From the NCBI GenBank assembly GCA_902775835.1, contig CACYNZ010000153.1:1-8697 (forward strand): a stretch of DNA of 8,697 bases. The letters are read 5' to 3'. The notes under the pieces were generated by a model, which was given only the letters and a program-made list of their open reading frames with translations, made no database searches and was not told where the DNA came from. The translations under genes were made by a program, and so were the position numbers. Source of the stretch: an uncultured Eubacteriales bacterium (lineage in GTDB: Bacteria; Bacillota_A; Clostridia; Christensenellales; Aristaeellaceae). This document shows, piece by piece, positions 1-7,750 of this stretch (positions are counted from its first letter, which is position 1; each line of letters starts with the position of its first letter).

Positions 1-2154
1 TACGAGGGACTGGCCGAAGGGATTCTTGCCCCACATCCAGTACAGCTGCTCATGGGCGATCTGGCGCAGACGGCTGTCGCCGAAATACCGGCCGAGTATG
101 GAAGCGGCTTTCCCGGCGGAAAGCAGGACGGCGCTGTTGCCGCGGAAGGAGAACCAGACCGGGAAGTTCCGGAGCACATAGCCCGGCGCAATCTCCTGTC
201 CGGCCTGGAGCTGGGCCAGGTAATTCTCCTTTTCCGTGTCATAGTCGCAGGTGACGTGCAGGTAGGGGAAGAGTTCACGGTCCTCCGCCTCGTCCAGGCG
301 ATGCACGCCGGCAGGCAGCATGCCATAGGGCGCGGTATTGCCGGCGATCGCCTTAAGATAATCGCCGTAACGGCGCATGCACGCTTCCCAGCGCTCTTTT
401 TCCGGCGCATCCGGAAAGGAAATGCAGGCGGCTTCCAGGGCCTGCATGAACTGATGCTCCCTGGACTGGTGATTGAAATGCACAATGGTCCGGTGCGTTT
501 CATCCCGGTAGAAGAAACCGGTAAAGGGCAGATGCGCTTCCCCGGTCTCCTGGCATGCCATCAGAGCGTCCGCGCAGGCAAGGATTTCCTCTTTATAAAG
601 ATCTTCGCCCGTGGCGCGGTACAGGTGACTCGCGCTCCAGAGCCGCACCGCGTGGTACTGGGACAGTCCGGAATTCCATGTGTGCTCATACATGTGCGCG
701 GGGTCCACGCCGGTCTGCCTGAACGCTTCCACGGCAAACCCGAAGTCCTCCCGGGCGGCATGCAGCGCCGTGGCGGCGGCTGCCGGATCTTCCTCTGCAA
801 GGATCAGGGCGGCATAGGCTTCCACGCCGGAGAACAGGAAATTCTCATAGGCGTGGTTGTGCACCCGGGCAGATATATCGTCAAACGTGCCGATGATATT
901 GTCGGTATACCGGGTCGCGCCGGCGGAGGTGGCGCGGTAGCCGTCGCCGAAGCGTGTTTTCAGGATAAAGTCCAGGCCCCAGCGCGCCTCCTCCAGAAGA
1001 CGGGCGTGCAGCGGATCCTGCGGCGGCACATGGGACGCGCATTCCAGAAGCGCCTGGGTGATTTCCGCTGTCTGGGCGGACTGCTGGGACACATCGCCGG
1101 CGTCATGCCAGCCGCCGCAGAAGGGAATGGTTTTTCCCATATGCTGCGCCAGAATATCCTGGTGGCACATGCCGTGCTTGCCCGGCACCGGCGTGCCACA
1201 CCGCAGACAGAAGAAGAAATTGATCAGCCGCCACAGCGTGGCGCGGGCGAGGTCAGGGGAGATTTCAAACACGCAGCTTTTCAGATCCCCGGTTTCCAGG
1301 CGGTAGGCGCCGGGCTGCGTGACGGCGGAAAAGTCCGCGGTCTGGAAAGTTCCGCGCGCGTTCCGGACCTGACGGACACATCCCTCATAGACACATGCCC
1401 CGGTTTCCTCCGCCAGGATGCGGAAGGTATCGGAAGCAGTGGTCAGGACGGCGGTTTTTTCGTCCTCCGGGAAATAGCCCACGGACGACAGCCGGATGCC
1501 GGGATCCGGGTTTGCCCAGCCGTATTCGAACTCCGGACAGTCAATGGCTTCCAGGCGGATATTGCGCACGTCATAGACAAGCTGTCCCGGTGCGCCGCTG
1601 TCGCAGCCGCTCAGAAATACGTACAGGGTGAGCCGGGAAACGGCGTCCCTGGGCATGGCACTGAACTCCCAGATGCAGGTCTGCCAGACATCCTTTTCCA
1701 GATCAAACACGGTGGCGCCCTCACGGAAATAGGGATCGGGCACCGGAATTTCTCCCTCATTGACCACGGATACATTCAGATGCTGCACCTGCTGTCCCGG
1801 GGAGCGGGGACGGACCTCCAGGGCCAGACGGTGATAGGGCCGCCAGTCCATGCGCGGCAGGTCAAAGGAGACCGCGGCCGTGCCGAAATTGGAATAATCC
1901 CCGTCCGGTGAAGCGCCTTCGGGCCAGTGATCGCTGGTCAGGGGAGCCGAGAACGTGAGTCTGCCGTCCTCCAGGACAAGGGTCGTGCCCCTGGCAGCAG
2001 CGGGGGAGAGGGCATGCGCGGAGGGGAAGACCGGGCATGTCTGCAGGACGTGTTTTTCGGTGAACCGGGCTTCCAGGCTTTCTTCCCGGTGCAGGGGGAG
2101 CGGACGGTGCACATACAGTGTTTCCTGTATCTCCCTGAGCAGGCGCTTGTTCAT
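1..2154 (-). CDS. Glycoside hydrolase family 9 enzyme with N-terminal CBM-like and Ig-like domains, 3' end outside window
   Basis: The frame is open from an ATG at 2154 to base 1 (718 codons, no stop), so the C-terminus lies outside the window. Seen: residues about 60-215 look like a beta-sandwich, carbohydrate-binding-like module. Residues about 218-300 (starting IRLSSVGYFP) resemble the Ig-like CelD_N domain that precedes many GH9 catalytic domains. The rest is an alpha-rich (alpha/alpha)6-type domain with GGWHDAGD at 347-354, the GH9 motif whose aspartates act as base and water binder, and GKNPFGQSLV at the truncated end, typical shortly before the C-terminal active-site region. The catalytic acid Glu lies in the missing part. 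There is no signal peptide, so it probably acts in the cytoplasm on imported oligosaccharides such as cellodextrins or other beta-glycosides; the substrate is not determined. A GGCGG-type ribosome site precedes the start. It is third in a minus-strand group, 124 nt after the C39-like gene. Confidence 0.88.
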   Translation of the reverse strand, partial: MNKRLLREIQETLYVHRPLPLHREESLEARFTEKHVLQTCPVFPSAHALSPAAARGTTLVLEDGRLTFSAPLTSDHWPEGASPDGDYSNFGTAAVSFDLPRMDWRPYHRLALEVRPRSPGQQVQHLNVSVVNEGEIPVPDPYFREGATVFDLEKDVWQTCIWEFSAMPRDAVSRLTLYVFLSGCDSGAPGQLVYDVRNIRLEAIDCPEFEYGWANPDPGIRLSSVGYFPEDEKTAVLTTASDTFRILAEETGACVYEGCVRQVRNARGTFQTADFSAVTQPGAYRLETGDLKSCVFEISPDLARATLWRLINFFFCLRCGTPVPGKHGMCHQDILAQHMGKTIPFCGGWHDAGDVSQQSAQTAEITQALLECASHVPPQDPLHARLLEEARWGLDFILKTRFGDGYRATSAGATRYTDNIIGTFDDISARVHNHAYENFLFSGVEAYAALILAEEDPAAAATALHAAREDFGFAVEAFRQTGVDPAHMYEHTWNSGLSQYHAVRLWSASHLYRATGEDLYKEEILACADALMACQETGEAHLPFTGFFYRDETHRTIVHFNHQSREHQFMQALEAACISFPDAPEKERWEACMRRYGDYLKAIAGNTAPYGMLPAGVHRLDEAEDRELFPYLHVTCDYDTEKENYLAQLQAGQEIAPGYVLRNFPVWFSFRGNSAVLLSAGKAASILGRYFGDSRLRQIAHEQLYWMWGKNPFGQSLV

Positions 2155-2278
2155 GGTAAGATCCGCCTTTCTTCAGCTTTCTGTGACCGATTCTGATATG
2201 GACATATGCACAGTGGATCTGGAGCGCGAGTGGAACAGTGAAAAGCCGCGTATGGCAGCCGGGAAGCGAAAGCAGCGA

Positions 2279-2851
2279 TCAGTCTGCCGGCTTTTCGAAG
2301 AGAAAAAACGGACGGTTCTTGCAGTCTTCCGGGATAATGGAGAAGCTGGCCACGGCTTCATTGCCTTCCATGGTCACCTTGCCCTTGCGTCCTGGAATAT
2401 CGAAGCGCCCGGGGCGGTACATGGGATCCAGGACACGCACATTGTCGCCCTCAAGATCCGTAAGCACGATATAATGTCCGCTGTCGGAGAAAACACCGGT
2501 ATAGCCTTCCCGGTCACCGCGGGTATTGGCGATGACCATGCCGCGCTTGTCACGGAGAAAGGAGCGGACCATTTCCGCGTCCTCGGTCACGGTGAGGCGC
2601 AGCCCGACCTTTTCCGCAAAGACCGGGGCGAAAATATACAGGTCTGTTCCGGGCTTTTCCCGGGCTCCGCAGGCGATGGCCAGTTCACAGGCATCCCAGG
2701 GCTTGAAGGAAATATGCAGCATGTTTTCCGCCACCATGGCGGCGCTGCAGGGGCCGCATCCATTATTGGCAATGGTGCCGAAGCCTGTGGTGGTGCATGG
2801 ATACGGCCTGTCGGGATAGTCCAGCTGGCAGTAGAAAATATATCCTTTCAC
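2279..2851 (-). CDS. C39-like (papain-fold) cysteine peptidase domain protein
   Basis: About 190 residues, essentially one peptidase_C39-like domain. Numbering from the upstream in-frame GTG (2860): NNGCGPCSAAM contains the expected nucleophile C35 followed by GP and an alpha helix, SGHYIVL gives the catalytic H129, and VRVLDP gives D145, the third member of the usual Cys-His-Asp set. I prefer the GTG at 2851 because GGGAG (2860-2864, minus strand) lies 8 nt before it; the GTG at 2860 overlaps that ribosome site. There is no signal peptide, membrane segment or attached ABC transporter, so it is not the classical bacteriocin-exporter C39 type. Its substrate is unknown; protein or peptide amide-bond cleavage in the cytoplasm is an inference. 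It lies 55 nt after the zinc-ribbon gene and before GH9, probably in one transcript. A weak GC hairpin followed by TTTT after its stop could reduce read-through to GH9. Confidence 0.75.
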   Translation of the reverse strand: MKGYIFYCQLDYPDRPYPCTTTGFGTIANNGCGPCSAAMVAENMLHISFKPWDACELAIACGAREKPGTDLYIFAPVFAEKVGLRLTVTEDAEMVRSFLRDKRGMVIANTRGDREGYTGVFSDSGHYIVLTDLEGDNVRVLDPMYRPGRFDIPGRKGKVTMEGNEAVASFSIIPEDCKNRPFFLFEKPAD

Positions 2852-2906
2852 GAGGTTCACTCCCTGGAATCAGTAGGGGACGGAAGCCGCGCGGCTTCGC
2901 GTCCTA

Positions 2907-3140
2907 TCAGTAGCTTTTTTCAAATCCGCAGAGGCTGCAGTGATATTTGATCACTCTCCGGCGTGTGTGCTGAATCCTTGAATCGGCAAAGATATTGCTG
3001 GTACCGCCGGGGGTCAGGCTTTCGCGCATGAGATTGACCAGATTGCCGGGCTCGGGATCTCCGTAGGTGCATCTCCAGCCATCAGCCCGGTGGCACTTGG
3101 GGCAGACCTTGGGCGGCTTTCTCCGGAAGATATTGAACAT
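2907..3140 (-). CDS. Small zinc-ribbon protein (hypothetical)
   Basis: A 77-residue protein with paired metal-binding knuckles: CPKC at 13-16 near the N-terminus and CSLC at 68-71 near the C-terminus, the latter in YHCSLCGFEKSY. This spacing is that of a zinc ribbon whose middle forms the beta strands. The N-terminus is basic (FRRKPPK) and the centre is rich in Gly, Asn and Ser. The ATG at 3140 has a strong AGAGGAGG ribosome site 8 nt upstream. It is the first gene of the minus-strand group and lies about 170 nt downstream of the predicted transcription start. I do not recognise a specific family; nucleic-acid or protein binding is common for such ribbons but is not shown here. Both CxxC pairs, the ribosome site and the promoter support it as a real gene. 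Confidence 0.75.
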   Translation of the reverse strand: MFNIFRRKPPKVCPKCHRADGWRCTYGDPEPGNLVNLMRESLTPGGTSNIFADSRIQHTRRRVIKYHCSLCGFEKSY

Positions 3141-3319
3141 GCAGGATGCCTCCTCTCAGGGCATGGGTATCGAAAGGTCCCCTTTGCAGGATATGGGAAA
3201 TGGATGCGGCTGCGTGAAATGCTGAAGGCATGGGTTCTGTAGCAGGGGATTCAGCGGCCTGCCGGTGCGGTGCAGGACCATGCATGCTGTTATGAACAAA
3301 GGGGACTGGTTTCGCTGGT

Positions 3320-3348
3320 ATCTTATGGTATTTGCCAGCATCAGTCAA
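3320..3348 (-). promoter_or_regulatory. Sigma70-like promoter of the zinc-ribbon/C39/GH9 group
   Basis: Reading the minus strand, TTGACT (3348-3343) is followed by a 17-nt spacer and TAAGAT (3325-3320). These are close to the TTGACA and TATAAT consensus with ideal spacing. The inferred transcription start is near 3313, leaving a leader of about 170 nt before the zinc-ribbon start codon. Confidence 0.6.
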
Positions 3349-3393
3349 TCGGTTCTGTCTGAAAGATACATATATATGATCGAATCCTGCGGT

Positions 3394-3426
3394 CCGGTCA
3401 GGTCCTTTCAGGCAGAGCCGGTCAGG
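3394..3426. repeat. 9-bp direct repeat in divergent promoter region
   Basis: CCGGTCAGG occurs at 3394-3402 and again at 3418-3426, 24 bp apart start to start. The pair sits between the minus-strand -35 (3343-3348) and the plus-strand -35 (3447-3452). It could be a paired operator shared by both transcripts; this is inference from position only. The rest of 3141-3539 shows promoters but no supportable gene. Confidence 0.35.
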
Positions 3427-3446
3427 ATCCATTCATGAACACGGAC

Positions 3447-3474
3447 TTGATCAATATGGATATGCATGTAGAAT
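3447..3474 (+). promoter_or_regulatory. Sigma70-like promoter of the S9 peptidase gene
   Basis: TTGATC (3447-3452), a 16-nt spacer and TAGAAT (3469-3474) lie about 65 nt before the S9 peptidase start. Match to consensus is fair, and the position is suitable. The predicted transcription start is near 3481. Confidence 0.5.
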
Positions 3475-3539
3475 AGTCATCGGAAAAAAGAAACTCTGGC
3501 AGTTCTGCAGTGAATCGGCAGAAGAGAAAGGAGACAGTC

Positions 3540-5528
3540 ATGAAAAAAATCGGCCTGGATACGTTTATGGATTTCCGGATGCTTTCCTCCCTGACCTATT
3601 CTCCCGAAGGCGGGAAACTGGCATATGTGATGACGGGCATTGACCGGGAAAAGAAGGAATATGTCAGCCGGCTCCGGCTGCGTACCGGGGATGATGACCG
3701 GCTTATGGTCAGTGACGGAAGAATCGGGGAATTCTTCTTTGAAGACGAGGAGCATATCCTGTTTGCCACGGAAAAGCGCGACGAAAAGAAAGAGGAGAAG
3801 GAAACAGGGGAGAAAGCAGCATCCACTGTGCTGTACCGGCTGCCGCTGACGGGCGGCGAAGCGGAGAAGGCCATGGAGCTTCCGATCAATGCCGGCGCGT
3901 TCAGGCGTCTGACAGACGGAAGCCTGCTGATGACAGGGGAAATCAGCACTGAACATCCTGACTTGTATCTGCTGGAAGGGGACAAAAAGAAGAAGGCGTT
4001 GGAGAAGCTCGGCGAGGAAAAGGACTACGAGGTGCTGACGGAATCACCTTTCGTATTCAACGGCCGCGGCCTGATCCAGGGAAAGCGCAGTGCGCTGTTC
4101 CACTACCTGCCTGAGGAAAAGAAGCTTCGCCGCCTGACCGGGAAATATACCGATGTGGGCACGTTCCGGGTTCACGGTGATGAAGTCTGGTTCAGCGGCG
4201 CGACATACCGCACCCGCAGACCCAACCGGGAATGCCTGTACCGTCTGGATCTGAAAACCGGGAAAACCGAGCAGGTGCTGGGCCCGCGTCTCCTGATCTA
4301 CGCCATTGAATTCATCGGGGACACGCTCGTTGTGATCGGCGCGGATGGAAAGCGTTTCGGGGATAATGAAAACCCGCGCTTCTATACCTTCGATATCCGG
4401 TCGCTGGAGCTGAAGATACTCTGTGACGCGGATGAAAGCCTCGGGAATGCCATGCTGACGGATGTGGAGTATGGCGCTGCACGTTTCACCAAGGCAGACG
4501 GCGGCTTCCTCTATTTCCCTGCGCTGGACAGGGACGGGTGCACGCTGAAGCGCATCGGCCTGGACGGCAGGATCGAAACCGTTGTCTCAACCCGGGGCTT
4601 GCTCAGTGATTATGACGTGTATGCCGGCAGGGTGATCTACGCAGGCATGTTTGACATGAAGCTTCCGGAAATCTACTGCGCGGCGCCTGAGGGAGCACGG
4701 TGCCTCACCTCCTGGAACGCCGATGTTCTGAAGGATACGTATGTGGCACAGCCGCATCCTGTTACGGCGGAACTGGATGGCGAAGAGATTGACGGCTGGG
4801 TGCTTCTGCCCGAAGACTATGATCCCCGGAAGAAATATCCTGCGGTTCTGGACATTCACGGCGGGCCCAAGTGTGCCTATGGCCCCGTGTTCTTCCATGA
4901 AATGCAGGCATGGGCGGCCAGAGGCTATATCGTATTTTTCTGCAATCCCCATGGCTCAGACGGCAGAGGAAATGCATTTTCCTATCTTGACCGGCAGTGG
5001 GGCAGCATTGACTACCGGCAGATCATGGCCTTTACCGACAGGGTGCTGGAACTATATCCGGCCATCGATCGGAAAAAGATGTGCTGCACCGGCGGATCCT
5101 ACGGCGGTTACATGAGCAACTGGATTCTGGGTCATACCGACCGGTTCTGCTGCATTGCCACCCAGCGCAGCATTTCCAACTGGGTGACGATGTACGGCAT
5201 TGGTGATATTCCACCTGTTTCCAGCTCTGAAATGTGCAGCGCGGATCCGTATTCCGAAAAAGGCTTTGAACAGATGTGGGATGTCTCCCCGCTGAAGTAT
5301 GTCAGGAACGCAAAAACCCCGACACTCATAATCCACAGCGAAGAGGATCACCGCTGTCCCATCTCTGAGGGGTATCAGCTGTATACTGCTCTGGTCTATC
5401 TGCGTGTTCCCGCCAGGATGGTTGTGTTCCATGGAGAAAACCATGAGCTTTCCCGCACAGGCAAACCGGCACATCGTCTCCGCCGGCTTGAGGAAATCAC
5501 GGGCTGGTTTGACAGATATGCAAAGTAA
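3540..5528 (+). CDS. S9 family (S9C) prolyl oligopeptidase / acylaminoacyl-peptidase
   Basis: A complete 662-residue serine peptidase of the usual length. Residues about 1-390 form the N-terminal beta-propeller that gates access, and about 400-662 the alpha/beta-hydrolase domain. Seen: HGGP at 440-443 (oxyanion region), NPHGSDGRG at 469-477, the nucleophile elbow GGSYGGYM with S520, HSEEDHRCP with D603, and HGENHE with H635. The order Ser-Asp-His and the GGSYGGYM signature fit subfamily S9C, which removes residues or acylated residues from short peptides. There is no signal peptide, so it is probably cytoplasmic. The ATG at 3540 has AAGGAG 6 nt upstream and is preferred to the in-frame GTG at 3510, which lacks a ribosome site. 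It is a single gene divergent from the zinc-ribbon group. The 90s-110s region is strongly charged (Lys/Glu runs), a likely surface loop of the propeller. Exact substrate is not predictable. Confidence 0.93.
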   Translation: MKKIGLDTFMDFRMLSSLTYSPEGGKLAYVMTGIDREKKEYVSRLRLRTGDDDRLMVSDGRIGEFFFEDEEHILFATEKRDEKKEEKETGEKAASTVLYRLPLTGGEAEKAMELPINAGAFRRLTDGSLLMTGEISTEHPDLYLLEGDKKKKALEKLGEEKDYEVLTESPFVFNGRGLIQGKRSALFHYLPEEKKLRRLTGKYTDVGTFRVHGDEVWFSGATYRTRRPNRECLYRLDLKTGKTEQVLGPRLLIYAIEFIGDTLVVIGADGKRFGDNENPRFYTFDIRSLELKILCDADESLGNAMLTDVEYGAARFTKADGGFLYFPALDRDGCTLKRIGLDGRIETVVSTRGLLSDYDVYAGRVIYAGMFDMKLPEIYCAAPEGARCLTSWNADVLKDTYVAQPHPVTAELDGEEIDGWVLLPEDYDPRKKYPAVLDIHGGPKCAYGPVFFHEMQAWAARGYIVFFCNPHGSDGRGNAFSYLDRQWGSIDYRQIMAFTDRVLELYPAIDRKKMCCTGGSYGGYMSNWILGHTDRFCCIATQRSISNWVTMYGIGDIPPVSSSEMCSADPYSEKGFEQMWDVSPLKYVRNAKTPTLIIHSEEDHRCPISEGYQLYTALVYLRVPARMVVFHGENHELSRTGKPAHRLRRLEEITGWFDRYAK

Positions 5529-5604
5529 CCGCCTGCGCGATAAGGGTGCAACAGGGATACGGAATGCCTGGTAACATTGGATTCTATGTTTCGTAAAACT
5601 GCAT

Positions 5605-5674
5605 CTGTGCATTAAGGGAATGCAAAGGAAACATCTGACGGTCAGGCCGGCGGATGTTTCCTTTGCAGGCACAG
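5605..5674. repeat. Long perfect hairpin downstream of S9 peptidase
   Basis: TGCAAAGGAAACATC (5621-5635) is the exact reverse complement of 5653-5667, giving a perfect 15-bp stem with a 17-nt loop. Outside it, CTGTGC (5605-5610) can pair with GCACAG (5669-5674) across a 10-nt bulge on the left side. No T-run follows on either strand, so it is not a standard intrinsic terminator. It could be a 3' stabilising RNA structure for the S9 mRNA, a convergent structural element, or a remnant of a mobile repeat. Confidence 0.6.
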
Positions 5675-5688
5675 AAGCAATTGGTTTT

Positions 5689-5715
5689 GCAATCGTGGAC
5701 GATGCATTGTTTTTT
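5689..5715 (+). terminator. Possible intrinsic terminator of the S9 peptidase transcript
   Basis: GCAATCG (5689-5695) can pair with CGATGC (5700-5705) with one bulged A and a TGGA loop. ATTG and then six T (5710-5715) follow. The stem is short and the T-run begins four bases after it, so the call is modest. It is the best plus-strand terminator candidate after the S9 stop codon. Confidence 0.4.
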
Positions 5716-5718
5716 CCG

Positions 5719-5747
5719 TTGTGTTTTTCAGATGGTTGATATATGAT
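5719..5747 (+). promoter_or_regulatory. Possible promoter for the AAA/PD-(D/E)XK gene
   Basis: TTGTGT (5719-5724), a 17-nt spacer and TATGAT (5742-5747). The -10 box matches consensus at five of six positions; the -35 is poor. The resulting leader would be about 260 nt and would contain the hairpin at 5884-5902. Confidence 0.35.
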
Positions 5748-5875
5748 ACCTGAGAAGAGTGCCAAGAAGAACGATCATGCCTGTATGAGGAATTATGTTG
5801 GGGCTGAAGAAAGAGCAGTTACCTCAGACTGATTTTTACTCTAGCCAAAGCTGTAAAGCCGGCTATATGTTGAAC

Positions 5876-5902
5876 AAAGAAAAGGCACACTGGTCGTGTG
5901 CC
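5876..5902 (-). terminator. Minus-strand intrinsic-terminator-like hairpin
   Basis: On the minus strand GGCACAC (5902-5896), a 5-base loop and GTGTGCC (5890-5884) form a perfect 7-bp stem followed by TTTTCTTT (5883-5876). That is the form of a rho-independent terminator. No minus-strand gene is visible upstream of it, since the AAA gene reads the other way. It may protect against antisense transcription, be a relic, or act as a hairpin in the plus-strand leader of the AAA gene. Confidence 0.5.
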
Positions 5903-6015
5903 CTGGGGGTGCTATAGGCAAATCAGACAGCTGATGGTGCTCTTACAGGACAGATCGATGGAAACGCCAACGAACATGAGCTTTTTCCTGAGGGCTGAAA
6001 GGAGGGAGAAGGATT

Positions 6016-7587
6016 ATGACGGTGAGAAAACTTCCGATTGGAATACAGGGATTTGAAGGATTAAGAAATGATGGATATATTTATGTGGATAAAACAAAGT
6101 ATATCTATCAGTTGGTTCACGAGGGGAAACCATATTTTCTGAGCAGACCAAGAAGATTTGGAAAGAGCCTTCTCCTTTCTACAATGAAGGCATATTGGGA
6201 AGGAAAGCGGGAACTGTTTGGCGGACTTGCAATTGAAAATCTGGAAGAGGGAAATCCGGAAGCCTGGAAACCACATCCAGTATTCTTTTTTGATTTCAAT
6301 GGTGCCAACTACCAGGAGAAGGGCGCTTTGGAGCGCAGACTGGATTTTCAACTGCAGCAATGGGAAGAGGAGTATTCGTCTGTAAACCATACTCTTATGC
6401 TTGGAGAACGGTTTCAGAAATTACTTAGAACGGCTAAGGAAAATACTGGTTTTCGCTGTGTGATTCTTGTGGATGAATATGACAAGCCGCTTATGGATGT
6501 CATGGAAAACGAGGAACTTCGGGAACATAACAAAGAGGTAATCAAAGGCTTTTTCAGCACATTGAAGAGCTTTGATGATTATATTCAGTTTATCTTCATC
6601 ACCGGAGTATCCAAGTTTCATAAGGTGAGCATTTTCAGCGATTTGAATCAGCTGAATGATATCTCACTGGACGAAGAGTACGCCTGTATATGTGGAATAA
6701 CAGAATCGGAAATGAATGATTGTTTTGACCAGGAAATAGATGCACTGTCCCGAAGAAGAAAACTTCAGAGATCAGAATGCCTGAATGAATTAAAGAAACA
6801 GTATGACGGATACCACTTTTATCCGGATGCTGAGGGAGTGTACAATCCTTACAGTTTATTGAAGTGTTTCTTTTCAAAGGATTTTGGTTCTTACTGGTTT
6901 GAAACAGGAACTCCGACATTTTTGATAAAAAGACTACGCGATATTCAATTTGATGTGTCGAAGTTCACAGAGGGGACTATATTTGCGAGTGAGTCAGTTC
7001 TAAAAGATTATACAGGAGACAGCCTGAATCCAATTCCGCTTTTATACCAGACCGGATACCTTACCATAGCGGATTATGATGCAGACAGAAAACGGTATAC
7101 GCTCAGCTTTCCCAATGAAGAGGTGAAATATGGTTTCCTTGAAAGCATGATGCCTTCTTATGTACCCGGTGCGAGTGCTGGGAACGGGCTTGATATCTTT
7201 TCATTGGACGAATACATTGAAAATGGGAAACTGGATCAGATCAGAAATGTTCTGACCGGATTATTTGCCAATATTACATATACAGTCGAATCAGATCCTT
7301 TTGAACATTATTTTCAGGCGGTCATATATCTGGTGTTTACACTGCTTGGAAAGTATTGCCAGTGTGAGATGCATACCTATACAGGACGTATTGACTGCAG
7401 AGTTCAAACAAGGAACTACATATATCTGTTTGAGTTCAAACGGGACGGTACCGCAATGACAGCGCTTGAACAGATAGACAGCAAAGACTATGCGCTCCCA
7501 TTTATCGCAGATTCCAGGAGACTGTATAAAATTGGCGTATCATTTGATAGCAAATCCAGGAAACTGACAGACTGGGCTGTGAGCTGA
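6016..7587 (+). CDS. AAA-ATPase_like protein with C-terminal PD-(D/E)XK nuclease-like domain
   Basis: A complete 523-residue protein of the widespread two-domain family AAA-ATPase_like (PF09820) plus PDDEXK_9 (PF08011), as I recognise it from motifs. Seen: the family N-terminus LPIGIQGFEGLRNDGYIYVD; a P-loop SRPRRFGKS with K50 and S51; a Walker B strand VILVDEYDKP with D153 and E154; ITGVSKF as a sensor-like strand; and near the C-terminus GRID (D460) followed by YIYLFEFK (E473, K475), the D...ExK nuclease core. Length is normal and motifs are intact. AAGGAGGG lies 9 nt before the ATG. The biological role of this family is not established; multi-copy, strain-variable occurrence has suggested mobile or defence-like roles. 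The gene is clearly more AT-rich in codon use than the S9, C39 and GH9 genes, which suggests transfer. The 85-nt structured repeat 46 nt after its stop probably terminates it. Confidence 0.9.
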   Translation: MTVRKLPIGIQGFEGLRNDGYIYVDKTKYIYQLVHEGKPYFLSRPRRFGKSLLLSTMKAYWEGKRELFGGLAIENLEEGNPEAWKPHPVFFFDFNGANYQEKGALERRLDFQLQQWEEEYSSVNHTLMLGERFQKLLRTAKENTGFRCVILVDEYDKPLMDVMENEELREHNKEVIKGFFSTLKSFDDYIQFIFITGVSKFHKVSIFSDLNQLNDISLDEEYACICGITESEMNDCFDQEIDALSRRRKLQRSECLNELKKQYDGYHFYPDAEGVYNPYSLLKCFFSKDFGSYWFETGTPTFLIKRLRDIQFDVSKFTEGTIFASESVLKDYTGDSLNPIPLLYQTGYLTIADYDADRKRYTLSFPNEEVKYGFLESMMPSYVPGASAGNGLDIFSLDEYIENGKLDQIRNVLTGLFANITYTVESDPFEHYFQAVIYLVFTLLGKYCQCEMHTYTGRIDCRVQTRNYIYLFEFKRDGTAMTALEQIDSKDYALPFIADSRRLYKIGVSFDSKSRKLTDWAVS

Positions 7588-7632
7588 TGGAGAAGCTTGA
7601 TGACTGTGACTTAGCATCTACTCATTTTTATA

Positions 7633-7717
7633 CTTTGAACAAATACAACGCTTGCCGCGCCAAAGATTCGATATCAGAGACCCTGCCAATCGATAACGGG
7701 GCTGATATCGAATCTTT
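7633..7717 (+). repeat. 85-nt structured terminator-like repeat, copy 1
   Basis: CTTTGAAC, an 8-nt variable stretch, CGCTTGCCGCGCC, then a perfect 15-bp stem of AAAGATTCGATATCA (7662-7676) with 7703-7717 around a 26-nt loop, ending in TTTTTC. The loop holds CCC and GGGG, which may pair and lengthen the hairpin. The stem plus T-run directly after the AAA gene would act as its plus-strand terminator. The same layout recurs at 8477-8561. Confidence 0.75.
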
Positions 7718-7750
7718 TTCTCTGCAGATGCTTTCAGTCAGTTCCTTAAG

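Noticed and set aside
52..1911. Long plus-strand open frame of 619 codons
   Set aside because: It lies antisense to the GH9 gene, whose frame carries the GGWHDAGD motif and recognisable domains; the plus-strand translation has no domain pattern and reflects GC-rich antisense codons.
1955..2950. Plus-strand open frame of 331 codons
   Set aside because: It overlaps the GH9 start, the intergenic gap and the C39-like gene on the other strand, and shows no motif or ribosome site.
3082..3432. Minus-strand frame over the leader of the zinc-ribbon gene
   Set aside because: Overlaps the well-supported zinc-ribbon gene out of frame, spans the promoter, and is rich in Pro/His/Arg without motifs.
5052..5765. 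Minus-strand frame of 237 codons antisense to the S9 peptidase
   Set aside because: It covers the S9 catalytic region antisense and the hairpin; no domain is visible and no ribosome site was found.
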